From Terriglobus tenax (lineage in GTDB: Bacteria > Acidobacteriota > Terriglobia > Terriglobales > Acidobacteriaceae): a stretch of DNA of 64,000 bases. Under the pieces are notes generated by a model, which had not been told where the DNA came from, did not search any database, and saw only the letters and a list, made by a program, of their open reading frames with translations. The translations under genes and the position numbers were made by a program. Position 1 is the stretch's first letter. Each line of letters begins with the position of its first letter. The stretch spans positions 1,116,001-1,180,000 of the forward strand of contig NZ_JAGSYA010000004.1 of the NCBI RefSeq assembly GCF_025685395.1, given 5' to 3'. Shown here piece after piece: positions 54,489-63,400 of the stretch.

Positions 54489-56465
54489 TTACATCACCTC
54501 GGGCGCTTCAATCCCCAGCAGACCAAGCGCACGCACCATCTCGCGTTTAGCTACAGCCGCTGTCGCCAACAGAAGCTTCTTCTTCGCCTCGTCCGTCTCG
54601 GTCAGGATGTGGTGCTTGTGGTAGAAGTTGTTGAACTGCTGGGCAAGCTGGAAGACATACTTGGCCAGGATCGCCGGCTCCGCATTCTGGATAGCCTGTT
54701 CAATCACCAGCGTCAGCTTCGACGCCGTCAGCCACACCTCCCAGATGCTCACGCCCGCCTCACCCGCCAACAGATCTCCGGCGTTGATTGCGGTCATGGC
54801 CTCGGCCTCGCTCACACCCGCCTTACGGAAGATGTTGCCCGCGCGCACGATAGCGTACTGGATGTACGGCCCGGTCTCGCCCTCAAAGCTCAGCGCATCA
54901 CGGAAGTCAAACGCAATCACCGTATTGCGCGTGTACTTCAGCATGAAGTAGCGCAGCGCACCCACGGCGATCTTGCGGGCAATCTCCGCCCGCTCTTCCT
55001 CAGCAAACTCCGGACGCCGCGCGTCTATCTCTGCCTTCGCCGCGGCAATCAGTTTGTCCAGCAGGTCGTCGGCTTTCACGCCGAATCCCTTGCGACCGCT
55101 CACTTCGATATACGCCCGTTGCTGGTCTTCCTCGCTCACGGCATAACCAAGGTCCAGGGCGCAACGCGGCGTCAGCGCCACCATCTCGTAGTTCAGATGG
55201 GTGTAGCGGTCGGCGGCATCTTCATAGCCCATACCGCGCAGCGCTTCTTTCACGTTGTTCTGCGGATCGTTCTGACGCGAGTCAATCACGTTGTAGATTG
55301 CGTCCGCGCGACCAAAGTACGGATGCGGCTCCACGCCCTGTTCCGTCGAGATCCAGCAGGTGTGCGAAGCATATTCATGGAACGGCTTGTAGCCAAAGTC
55401 CAGGCCCAGCAGACCGAACTTCCACAGGTGATACGCGATGTCCTTGCCGACATAGGTCACCGTTCCGTTCGAGCGGACGATGATCTTCGCCTCTTCATCC
55501 GGTCCTTCGGAAACGCCTTCTGTACCGGCACGGCGCATCACCCAGCAGCCCTTGTTCTTGCCTTCGGTCTCCTGGTACAGAACACCTTTTTCAATCATCA
55601 GAGAGCGCGCCGCATCCCAGAACTTCAGGTGCAGAATCTCGCTCTCGCGCGGCAGAAAGTCGTACTCGATATCGAGCCGCTCCATCGTCTCCAGGTGACG
55701 CTTCAGCACGGCCGTCGCTACCAGGTCGGCGATCTCCGCCGTCTCGTTGCCGCCATGCTCAATCGCGTGCAGCGTATCCAGGCGCAGCTTCTTGCGGACG
55801 TCCTTCTCGGCCTCGTCAGCCGTGTACCACTGCGAGACCCGCGCATACAGGTCCCACATGTAGTAATCGATGCGCTCACCCTTTACGGCAAGCTCTGCCA
55901 GCAAGGCCTTCACCTCGGGCAGCTTCTTGCCTTCCAGGGCTTCAAGCCCCACCACTACATCCGCCACCTGCACTCCGGTGTTGTCAATGTAGTTCTGCAC
56001 GCCTATGTCGTAGCCGCTCTTGTATTCGTCCTTGCGCAGCAGGCGCTGGAAGGTGTCACCAAGAATAGCGTTGCGCAGGTGGCCGATATGCGCTGCCTTG
56101 TTCGGATTGATGCTGGTATGCTCCAGCAGGCGGAACCCCGACCCGCCGACATCGGCGTGCTCCTCTGCGGCCATGCGCGCAACAATTGCCGCCCGGTCCA
56201 GCTTGATGTTCAGGTAACCCGGCCCGGCAATCTCCACCGCGGCCACGCCATCAATCGACTCCAGCTCCGGGCGCAGCTCCTCAGCCACGGCTCGCGGAGC
56301 CTTCTTCACACGCTTGGCCAGCTGCAGCGCAACCGGCAGCGCGTATTCGCCGAACTCGATCTTCGGCGGCTGCTCCACCGCAAACTGCGGCAGCTCAATC
56401 CCGTACTTGCTCTCAACCACGACGGCAATCTGCCGCAGCAGCTCTAACTGAATCTTGCGATACAT
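54489..56465 (-). CDS. argS: Arginyl-tRNA synthetase
   Basis: This class I synthetase has 658 residues. The HIGH motif is in AAHIGHLRNA near residue 123, after the N-terminal tRNA-recognition domain that the family has. The usual KMSKS position instead reads EVSGRKGFGVKADD, and the end has the DALR-type anticodon-binding helices. The longer length relative to about 580 residues comes from insertions before the KMSKS region. VSGRKG rather than KMSKR is unusual for bacteria. The ATG at 56465 has no clear ribosome site; the flippase-like gene is 14 bases upstream. Confidence 0.94.
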   Translation of the reverse strand: MYRKIQLELLRQIAVVVESKYGIELPQFAVEQPPKIEFGEYALPVALQLAKRVKKAPRAVAEELRPELESIDGVAAVEIAGPGYLNIKLDRAAIVARMAAEEHADVGGSGFRLLEHTSINPNKAAHIGHLRNAILGDTFQRLLRKDEYKSGYDIGVQNYIDNTGVQVADVVVGLEALEGKKLPEVKALLAELAVKGERIDYYMWDLYARVSQWYTADEAEKDVRKKLRLDTLHAIEHGGNETAEIADLVATAVLKRHLETMERLDIEYDFLPRESEILHLKFWDAARSLMIEKGVLYQETEGKNKGCWVMRRAGTEGVSEGPDEEAKIIVRSNGTVTYVGKDIAYHLWKFGLLGLDFGYKPFHEYASHTCWISTEQGVEPHPYFGRADAIYNVIDSRQNDPQNNVKEALRGMGYEDAADRYTHLNYEMVALTPRCALDLGYAVSEEDQQRAYIEVSGRKGFGVKADDLLDKLIAAAKAEIDARRPEFAEEERAEIARKIAVGALRYFMLKYTRNTVIAFDFRDALSFEGETGPYIQYAIVRAGNIFRKAGVSEAEAMTAINAGDLLAGEAGVSIWEVWLTASKLTLVIEQAIQNAEPAILAKYVFQLAQQFNNFYHKHHILTETDEAKKKLLLATAAVAKREMVRALGLLGIEAPEVM

Positions 56466-56479
56466 AAACTCTCTCTACT

Positions 56480-57496
56480 TTACGGAAGCTCGGCCGGAAG
56501 CTGTTCCATCTCTTCTCCCAGCGACGGGTGTGGCCCACGTTTGGCACGGTGCAGCAGGAACATCACACCGCCGGCAACCGTCACCGTGAACAGGATAAAG
56601 ACATGCACTACCAATGCAAAGGCCACGGCAGGCGTCTCCGCCGCGCCGTGCGAAACCATGGCCAGCTTGGCCGTGAACTCAAAGGTGCCCACCGCTCCGG
56701 GCGAGCTGGGAATCAGGTACGACAGGTTGGCAAAGGCCAGCGCCTGCCACGGACCGATCCAGTCACTGACAATCCCCAGCGTCCGCGCCACCGAGACAAA
56801 GATCATGCCCTCGCATGTCCACAGGATGAACGACTCCAGAACCAGAAAAATCCGCACCGGCAGCGAAATCAGCGCAATCGCGTCCAGTGCCGACACCAGG
56901 CGGCCCTCAAGCTTGCCCACCAACCCGGGATGCGGCAGCAGGCTCAGCAGCTTCCGCAGGGGCGTCTTCAATGCTCCGGCAGCCAGCAGCAGAACCAGCA
57001 CCGCCAGGCTGACACACAGCAGCAGAACACGCGCCATCATCTGCGACTTGTGGGACAGCAGCGTCGAGTTGCGGCCCATCGTAATCATGAACAACAGCAG
57101 CAGCGTAAAGACGTCCAGCACGCGTTCCAGCACCACCGTGCTCAGAATCGCCGGAGCCGTCGAATCAAGGTCATTCGCATAGCTGAAGACGCGCAGAAAA
57201 TCGCCAATGCGCAGCGGCATGATGTTGTTAGCCGCAAAACTGGTCATCAGTACACGCGCACAGGCGCTGAATTTTGCCTTGCTCGACGCCCGCATCATCA
57301 GCCACCAGCGGTGCGAACGCAACGTGTACCCAGCCACCAGAAACACCACCGCGACCACAATCCAGCCCGGCGCGACCAGCCGCACCTTGCTCAACCCCGC
57401 ATAATCCACGCTGCGGAAGGTGTACCAGAGGAAAAATCCACTGATCAGGAACCCGGGGATCGTCTTCAGCAGGTTGCGGCGCTGCTGTGGCGTCAT
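56480..57496 (-). CDS. Lysylphosphatidylglycerol synthetase-like/UPF0104 membrane protein
   Basis: The 338 residues have about eight helices in the pattern of the flippase-like domain of MprF and UPF0104 (AglD2-like) proteins. FAANNIMPLRIGDFLRVF and SYLIPSSPGAVGTFEF are the family's conserved loops. The ATG at 57496 follows GAGGA by 7 bases; the longer frame is dropped. It probably moves a lipid or lipid-linked glycan across the inner membrane. It is read into argS after 14 bases. The two functions look unrelated, so the linkage is probably positional only. Confidence 0.87.
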   Translation of the reverse strand: MTPQQRRNLLKTIPGFLISGFFLWYTFRSVDYAGLSKVRLVAPGWIVVAVVFLVAGYTLRSHRWWLMMRASSKAKFSACARVLMTSFAANNIMPLRIGDFLRVFSYANDLDSTAPAILSTVVLERVLDVFTLLLLFMITMGRNSTLLSHKSQMMARVLLLCVSLAVLVLLLAAGALKTPLRKLLSLLPHPGLVGKLEGRLVSALDAIALISLPVRIFLVLESFILWTCEGMIFVSVARTLGIVSDWIGPWQALAFANLSYLIPSSPGAVGTFEFTAKLAMVSHGAAETPAVAFALVVHVFILFTVTVAGGVMFLLHRAKRGPHPSLGEEMEQLPAELP

Positions 57497-57684
57497 GCAG
57501 TCATCCTCGCGCAAACAACGGCGGCGAGCCTTGGCAACAATTCGTGGGTGCGGGGCATCGCTCTTATTATAGTGAGGACAGACGGAGCAGCTTTTTCCCA
57601 GGCCCCTATCAAAAGCGGGTTTCTCGAAACTTTTTTCAATTTCCCACCCGTCTAAGCAAATAACTCATCGGAGCGCTCTCGGAA

Positions 57685-59211
57685 TTGGCAACGCTTGTCG
57701 CAAACCAGCCACAAACGGCAGAACACTCCGTACGCCAGTTTGCCGCTTCATCCGGCGGCCAGGCAGCGCTGTTGGGGCTGCTCACGCTGTCAGCCCTTGC
57801 TATCCACGGCTACCACCCCTACAGCGAAGACGGCGGCATCTACCTGGCAGCGGCGGAACACGCCCTTCATCCGCAGCTGTTCCCGCACCTGCCTCAGTTC
57901 GCGGACGCCCACGTCACCTGCGTCTTTTTCTCACGCATCATGGCGGGAATCGCCACACTGACCCACCTGTCCCTGACGTGGGTCTTCTTCCTCGCCTACA
58001 TCGTGTCCCTCTATCTCACGCTCGCCAGCCTGCACCTCATCCTGCAGCGCTGCATGCGGAGCTCCGCTGCCCGCTGGTGCAGCCTGCTGATCTTCACGGT
58101 CACCATGACGGCGCCGGTCGCCGGTACCTCTATCATCACCGTCGACCCCTACATCACCTCGCGCTCCCTCAGCCTGCCCCTGGTGCTTTTCGCCATCGCC
58201 GAATCGCTGCGCCTGCAGCCGCGCTGGCTACGTATCGCGCTTCTTCTGCTCGCGGGCGGCCTGCTGCACCCCCTTGTCGCGGCCTGCGGCGTCTTCCTGA
58301 TCGCTCTTACGCTGGCATTTCGCGATAGCCGCCGGTACGCCATGGCCGGTATTCTCGGTTTCGCCCTGCTCACGGCCCTGGTTGTCCATCGCCTGGCGCC
58401 GCCGGAGTCCGCTGCCTATCACCAGGCTGTCCTCTCGCGCCCTTACTGGTTCCTTACCCAGTGGAGCTGGGACGAAATCTTCGGCGTTATCGCTCCGCCC
58501 ATCGTTCTGCTCGCTCTTGACCGTTTCCGGCCTGCCTACCTGACCGGCACCTGCTCGGACTTCGTCCGCGCCCTCTGCCTTGGCGGAGCCGCCGTCGTCG
58601 CGCTCAACCTGATCTTCGCGCATCCTGACTCCGGCAACCACCTGGTTGCCAGCCTGCAGCCCCTGCGCTTCTTTACCTTCCTCTATATCTTCATGACGCT
58701 GGCCCTCGGCTCGCTGCTTTCCCTGCTGCGCAGTAAGGTTCCGGCCATCGTTCTCTGCGCCGCACTTGCCGGCCTGATGTTCTGCGTGCAACGCAGCACC
58801 TATCCATCCACAGCTCACCTGGAGCTACCCGGCCGTCCGCTTTCAAACGACTGGCAGAACGTCTTCCTTTGGGTGCGGGATAACACGCCAAAGGATGCGC
58901 TCTTCGCCATGGATGCCGACTACAACGACATCTCCGGCGAGGACACACACCTGTTCCGCTCGATCGCCCTGCGGGATGCCCTGCCCGACTACTCCAAGGA
59001 CGGCGGCATTGCCGCCGTCAAGCCCTCGATTGCCGGACAGTGGGCGGATGGTATCCGCCTGCAGCATGGTCTGGATAACATGGACGACGCAGAACGCATC
59101 GCCAGAATGAAACCGGCGGGTGTGACCTGGGTCATTCTTTCTCCCACGGCCAGCACCCGCCTCGATTGTCCCTACCTCTACAAAGGAATCCGCGTCTGCC
59201 GGATTCCTTAA
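57685..59211 (+). CDS. Polytopic membrane protein, GT-C glycosyltransferase-like
   Basis: I recognise only the general layout: about ten hydrophobic segments over residues 30-370, then a soluble C-terminal domain of about 130 residues. An acidic pair EDGGIYLAAAEHAL follows the first helix, which resembles the catalytic loop of GT-C enzymes. The C-terminal part has DNTPKDALFAMDADYND and ALPDYSKDGG, as in uncharacterised DUF6798-like proteins. Start is a TTG with GGAG 11 bases upstream. It ends 4 bases from the opposing DUF3857 gene. Confidence 0.7.
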   Translation: MATLVANQPQTAEHSVRQFAASSGGQAALLGLLTLSALAIHGYHPYSEDGGIYLAAAEHALHPQLFPHLPQFADAHVTCVFFSRIMAGIATLTHLSLTWVFFLAYIVSLYLTLASLHLILQRCMRSSAARWCSLLIFTVTMTAPVAGTSIITVDPYITSRSLSLPLVLFAIAESLRLQPRWLRIALLLLAGGLLHPLVAACGVFLIALTLAFRDSRRYAMAGILGFALLTALVVHRLAPPESAAYHQAVLSRPYWFLTQWSWDEIFGVIAPPIVLLALDRFRPAYLTGTCSDFVRALCLGGAAVVALNLIFAHPDSGNHLVASLQPLRFFTFLYIFMTLALGSLLSLLRSKVPAIVLCAALAGLMFCVQRSTYPSTAHLELPGRPLSNDWQNVFLWVRDNTPKDALFAMDADYNDISGEDTHLFRSIALRDALPDYSKDGGIAAVKPSIAGQWADGIRLQHGLDNMDDAERIARMKPAGVTWVILSPTASTRLDCPYLYKGIRVCRIP

Positions 59212-59214
59212 CCG

Positions 59215-61233
59215 CTAGTTCGCCGCTGTTGGAGTTCCTGTTGCCGGCGCCACCTGCAACACCACGTTCTCCTGGTCCTTGGCCTGCAGCTTGTTGTAGA
59301 ACGTCCGCATTGTCGGATAGTCGCTGATTGGATAGACCAGCCCGTTCCGAGCCAGGTTGCGGCGGATAGTGATCGTGTTCGCCACCTGGTCTGATTTCAG
59401 GTCATACATCATGCTCTGCAGAATCGTATCCTGCGCCGTAGCAGGAGCAGACTCCACCTTCATCCCCGCAGGCAGCACGTAACGCACCGCATCGCGCTCC
59501 CATACCTCGTAGCTGAAGTACACCGGAAGCTCGCGTTTCTCATGAGGAAAAGCCGCCTTGGTACGCGACTCATAAATGTCGCCGGGCAGAATCATGCGCT
59601 TGGAGGTCACAACACCCACCGGACCGTTGACCTTCAATGTGACCTTCAGCGGTTTCTCGTACTCTTCCTGCTGCTCGATCCTGGTGACCTCGGCCTCCAT
59701 GCCGTTCGGCAACATCGCCTCCACCGCATCCTTCAGATCACGCTTCAGCTCCGTCTCGTCGGTCCGGGCTCCTCTCTGGCGCCACCGGACAGCCGGCGCT
59801 CCCAGGAACGTGAAGATGGCGCTTCCAGTTGCGTTTCCGGCCTCGTTCAGCTTCAGGTCTGCCACGCGCTGCACCTGCGAGTACTTGTAGTTCTCTCCCG
59901 GAGCGTTGTCCACCTTCACGCCCTGGTCCGTCTGCCGGATACCGCTGGCAAACGTATGCTTCCAGTCCAGATGGCCATACGGAACATACTTCATGCCAGG
60001 ATCAAAGAACTGCTCCTTGCCATCCACCGTCACAATCGCAATCATGTCATCCAACTGCGAGAATGAAAGCCAGCCAGGCATGAACATGCGGTCATCGCGA
60101 CGCACGACCTCCATGCCATAGGACTTCATCCCCGCCGACCGCGTCATCGCCAGGAAGAGCTCCGTCAATTCGTCTCCACTGCCACGCTTACGGGCAATCA
60201 CGTCGTCAGCCGACTTCACAACCTTCAGCCCATTTGCCTTATCCTCCGATGCCGTCCGCGCACGAGAAAAGTCTGTGTTCTCCATCGCCATCACGGCTGC
60301 GTAGATCTTCTTCAGCTTCTCTTCCTGCGTGGTCGCACCCGTAGTCGTCTCAGTTGTAAATGCACGCACCGCCGAGGAAGGGTCGGAAAATTTATCCACG
60401 GACTTCGACCACTTCTTCCCTTCCTGCTGCCAGAACTCCTCTGCTGTTCTGTAGTTCAGGTAATAGAACAGGACGCGGTACGCGTTGCTTTTCACCGGCG
60501 GCATATACTCTTCCTCCACCTGGCTGGCAACATCGTTTGCATTCAACTCAAAGATCAACTGGCCCGCATTGCCGTTCACACCAGGCAACTGCGTCTGTTT
60601 CAGATCCGTTCCTTTCGGCAGAACCGGGGTCCACGAAATCCGGCTGTTGCTTGTGCCGTCGCTCGAATGCAGTTCGCGCGTCGTAGGCTTCCACACGAAA
60701 TGCGACTTCACAACGTACAACTCGCGCTGCACATACCACCGCGGCAGCGTGTACCAATAGTCGTCCCAGCGTCCCTTGTATCGCACTTCGATGATGCTGC
60801 CCACGGTTACATCGGGCAGCGTGATCACCTTCGCGGAATGCTGATGCTCCTTGTCCTTATCGATCATCTTCAGGTACGGCTTACCCGTAAACGGAATGAT
60901 CGTTCCGTCCGGATGGATCGTACGCCCTTGCACATCATCGACCGTATACGCCCAGCCATCCGACCCCTTGTTCTGGAACAGCTCCATATCCGCATACTTC
61001 CGGCCTTCTTCATTCAGAATTTTGATGCGGACGTAGTGGCTCTCCATGTGCAGCGAGTCTTCCGTCAGCTCGTCATAATTCAAGATCACCGCCGCAGCGC
61101 CCGGAGCCTTCGCGAAGCTCGTCATCTTCAACTCATCCGGGGTCGGCGAAATCCACTGATCCGCCGCAAACCCAACCCCCGACCCCATCAGAAATGCCGC
61201 TCCAAGATATGCGGCCCGAACCATGCGTAACAT
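59215..61233 (-). CDS. DUF3857 protein with inactive transglutaminase-like domain
   Basis: The 672 residues have a signal peptide (near GVGFAAD), a DUF3857 beta region up to about residue 250, and a transglutaminase-like domain. At the place of the catalytic Cys the sequence reads RGSGDELTE, and the His position reads LDDMIAIV. Only the FFDPG aspartate is kept, so the enzyme is probably dead. The end has another beta domain. The ATG at 61233 has GGGAGGG 5 bases upstream. It lies 24 bases after the catalytically complete paralogue and may act as its partner. Confidence 0.88.
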   Translation of the reverse strand: MLRMVRAAYLGAAFLMGSGVGFAADQWISPTPDELKMTSFAKAPGAAAVILNYDELTEDSLHMESHYVRIKILNEEGRKYADMELFQNKGSDGWAYTVDDVQGRTIHPDGTIIPFTGKPYLKMIDKDKEHQHSAKVITLPDVTVGSIIEVRYKGRWDDYWYTLPRWYVQRELYVVKSHFVWKPTTRELHSSDGTSNSRISWTPVLPKGTDLKQTQLPGVNGNAGQLIFELNANDVASQVEEEYMPPVKSNAYRVLFYYLNYRTAEEFWQQEGKKWSKSVDKFSDPSSAVRAFTTETTTGATTQEEKLKKIYAAVMAMENTDFSRARTASEDKANGLKVVKSADDVIARKRGSGDELTELFLAMTRSAGMKSYGMEVVRRDDRMFMPGWLSFSQLDDMIAIVTVDGKEQFFDPGMKYVPYGHLDWKHTFASGIRQTDQGVKVDNAPGENYKYSQVQRVADLKLNEAGNATGSAIFTFLGAPAVRWRQRGARTDETELKRDLKDAVEAMLPNGMEAEVTRIEQQEEYEKPLKVTLKVNGPVGVVTSKRMILPGDIYESRTKAAFPHEKRELPVYFSYEVWERDAVRYVLPAGMKVESAPATAQDTILQSMMYDLKSDQVANTITIRRNLARNGLVYPISDYPTMRTFYNKLQAKDQENVVLQVAPATGTPTAAN

Positions 61234-61257
61234 CCCAACCCTCCCCAAGGCAGTTCG

Positions 61258-63255
61258 CTATTTCTTCTTCAGTACGACGTTGCTTTGCTCGTCGTATCCA
61301 ATCACACCGGCCAGCTTTTGCACTTCGGCATACTTGTCAGCCGGTAATTCCACTTGCCGCACAACATACGTCCGCGAGTAGTGGAGCTTGTTACCCTCCA
61401 CCCTGCTCGCACTTTCATACGCTGCCCAGCCCATATCAAGCTTCACCGGATCGGGAATCTCGTCGGCGACATATCCCTCCGGCAGCTCGATCTCGAACTC
61501 GTCCTTCACCTCGCGCGCCGCTCCCAGGTCAATGGGATACACGCGCGGCCTCTTGTCCGTCTCCAGCGTTTCCGTCCCCAGCACTCGCGGCCGCACCATC
61601 AACAGGCCACCGGCAGGCTTCGCAAAGGAGTTCGCCTTGAGCGCATAGGACACCCGCAGGTCCTTTGTCAGCTCCATCGCATTCTCCACCTTCAACCCGT
61701 CATAGCTGAAGCTCACCAGGTCATGCCCCAGCAGACGGTCGATCACCTCGCGCTGTTCCTTCTCCGTTGCCGTGCGGAACAAGCGGCGATGGCGATCGGC
61801 GATATCGCCAAACCGGCTCTCCACCATCTGCCCATTCAGCGAACCATCCGCCGCCAGCTTGAACTCGCCCGTACGGTGAATTGTGTTCACCTTCGGATCA
61901 AGCACCGGGAAAGCAATCGCCTGGCTGTCCTTGCCATCCATCAAGAGGCCGTAGCCTCCTTGCAGGTTGTACTCCAACTGGCCAAAAGGGGTGTACTCCC
62001 ACGTTGGATCAAAGATCAGGAATCGCTTGCCGCTGGCCGCCGTCACGATAGCGCTCAGCCTTGTGGATTCATATCCCTTCGGAAGTTCGATGGCTGCAAT
62101 CATGTGGTTACCGGCCATCGACGGCGCGTTCAGGTCAACCACTCCACGATCCGTATCCACCATCACCCACGTAGATCGAATTCCGATGCCAGCCAGCATG
62201 GCTGAAAGCAGCGTTGCCTTGTCTTTGCAGTCTCCGTACTTATTCTTGAAGACCAGCGGAGCCGGATGCGGTTGGTTTCCGCCAATGCCAATCTCAATGG
62301 CCACATACCGTATCTGGCTTTGCACATACTCTGAAATCGCCTGAACCTTATCGGCGAAATCCGTTTTTCCAGCAACCAACTCCTGGGCCTTGGCAGCGAT
62401 CTCAGGTGTCGTCTCGTTACGTCCCTTGGCCAGCACCTCGTACCACTCGCCGATGCTCTCCCAGTTCCCCCTGGTCGCATTCGCAATCGAAGGCCCGTAG
62501 TAATGGACCGACATCCGCTTCCGCTGGCCCCGCCACTCAGGAGACATCGTTACATCGCGCAGGTCCACAGGTGGCTCATCGCTGACCTCCCACAGATACT
62601 TACCCTTCTCCAGGTCAACCGCGGTCGTCTCTTTCTTGCCCTTCCAGACCTCTTTGTACTCCACGCCTGGCGGCAGTTCCAGCTTCAACCGTTCTTTCAA
62701 AACGGGAATCTCGCGCTGCACGCTCCAGATGTATTCGGTGTAGTACGGGCGAGCTTCCTGTTCATACTCCATCGCCACAATCGCACCGGGATCGCCGGCA
62801 GGGGCTTTCCCCCCGCGATAGCGGTTGTCGGAGTAAAGCGAGAAACCGTCATAGGCCGCAACATCGCCAATCTCATTCTCTTTCAGCTCATACTCATGAG
62901 CATCCGTCCCGATGCTCCAGATCTTCAGTGACCGCACCTTGGACAGACTGTCGTAATACGTCCCCATCTGCGCATAGCGGCGTCCCTGAGGCCGCAGGAT
63001 CTTGATCGCCAGCCGCTGATGCTCCACTGCGTGCAGATCTGCGCCGACCGTGTAGGTCGTCTCATCCAGCAGGACTACGGCATTGGTATTGGCAGGATAG
63101 GAGGGAACCGGTTGCTTCGCCGCTTCCTTCAACCAGTCAGGCAGCACAGGTTTCTTCTCCGCCATGGCGGAGAAGCCGAGAAGCGCCACGACGCAGGCGC
63201 ACTGAACAACCGGAACCAGAAGAGAACGAACAGAAGGAGAACGCTTAGGAAGCAC
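61258..63255 (-). CDS. DUF3857/transglutaminase-like protein, catalytic triad intact
   Basis: The 665-residue reading begins at a GTG at 63255 with AAAGGG 9 bases upstream. It gives a basic, hydrophobic signal peptide (LPKRSPSVRSLL to FSAMA). DUF3857 follows to about residue 250, and then the transglutaminase core with Cys343 in YGDCKDKATLL, His384 in GNHMIAAIELP and Asp416 in IFDPTWEY. A C-terminal beta domain ends it. A TTG at 63318 would lie inside a palindrome and is rejected. It follows the BcsC-like gene on the same strand after about 145 bases. Confidence 0.9.
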   Translation of the reverse strand: MLPKRSPSVRSLLVPVVQCACVVALLGFSAMAEKKPVLPDWLKEAAKQPVPSYPANTNAVVLLDETTYTVGADLHAVEHQRLAIKILRPQGRRYAQMGTYYDSLSKVRSLKIWSIGTDAHEYELKENEIGDVAAYDGFSLYSDNRYRGGKAPAGDPGAIVAMEYEQEARPYYTEYIWSVQREIPVLKERLKLELPPGVEYKEVWKGKKETTAVDLEKGKYLWEVSDEPPVDLRDVTMSPEWRGQRKRMSVHYYGPSIANATRGNWESIGEWYEVLAKGRNETTPEIAAKAQELVAGKTDFADKVQAISEYVQSQIRYVAIEIGIGGNQPHPAPLVFKNKYGDCKDKATLLSAMLAGIGIRSTWVMVDTDRGVVDLNAPSMAGNHMIAAIELPKGYESTRLSAIVTAASGKRFLIFDPTWEYTPFGQLEYNLQGGYGLLMDGKDSQAIAFPVLDPKVNTIHRTGEFKLAADGSLNGQMVESRFGDIADRHRRLFRTATEKEQREVIDRLLGHDLVSFSYDGLKVENAMELTKDLRVSYALKANSFAKPAGGLLMVRPRVLGTETLETDKRPRVYPIDLGAAREVKDEFEIELPEGYVADEIPDPVKLDMGWAAYESASRVEGNKLHYSRTYVVRQVELPADKYAEVQKLAGVIGYDEQSNVVLKKK

Positions 63256-63299
63256 AGCTACAAACCCTTTGCAGATCAAGCCAACGAGTGGGTTATCGC

Positions 63300-63335
63300 A
63301 TGGATCAAGCCACGGCAAGGCCGCGCTTGATCCAT
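63300..63335. repeat. 11-bp inverted repeat upstream of the transglutaminase gene
   Basis: ATGGATCAAGC (63300-63310) and GCTTGATCCAT (63325-63335) are perfect arms 14 bases apart, 45-80 bases upstream of the GTG start. It could be an operator or a leader stem. On the plus strand it is followed by TTTTTT, but no plus-strand gene ends there. Confidence 0.7.
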
Positions 63336-63366
63336 CCTGATTTTTTATGTAGCTGCTTTATATCGT

Positions 63367-63385
63367 TTGCCACGGGGAGTGGCAA
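63367..63385 (-). terminator. Possible terminator after the BcsC-like gene
   Basis: TTGCCAC and GTGGCAA form a 7-bp stem with loop GGGGA, 16 bases after the BcsC-like stop. It is followed on the minus strand by AAACGATATAAA rather than a U run, so the call is tentative. Confidence 0.5.
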
Positions 63386-63400
63386 GTAAATTTCGGCGGC

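Noticed and set aside
54333-56447. A 704-codon open frame opposite argS, and similar long frames opposite mutS, MATE, hemC and the secretin
   Set aside because: They are mirror frames of high-GC coding DNA. They are rich in Arg, His and Gln, lack motifs and ribosome sites, and each lies inside a well-supported gene.
63256-63318. TTG at 63318 as the start of the transglutaminase gene
   Set aside because: It lies inside a perfect inverted repeat, lacks a ribosome site and adds residues that do not look like a signal peptide. The GTG at 63255 has one.
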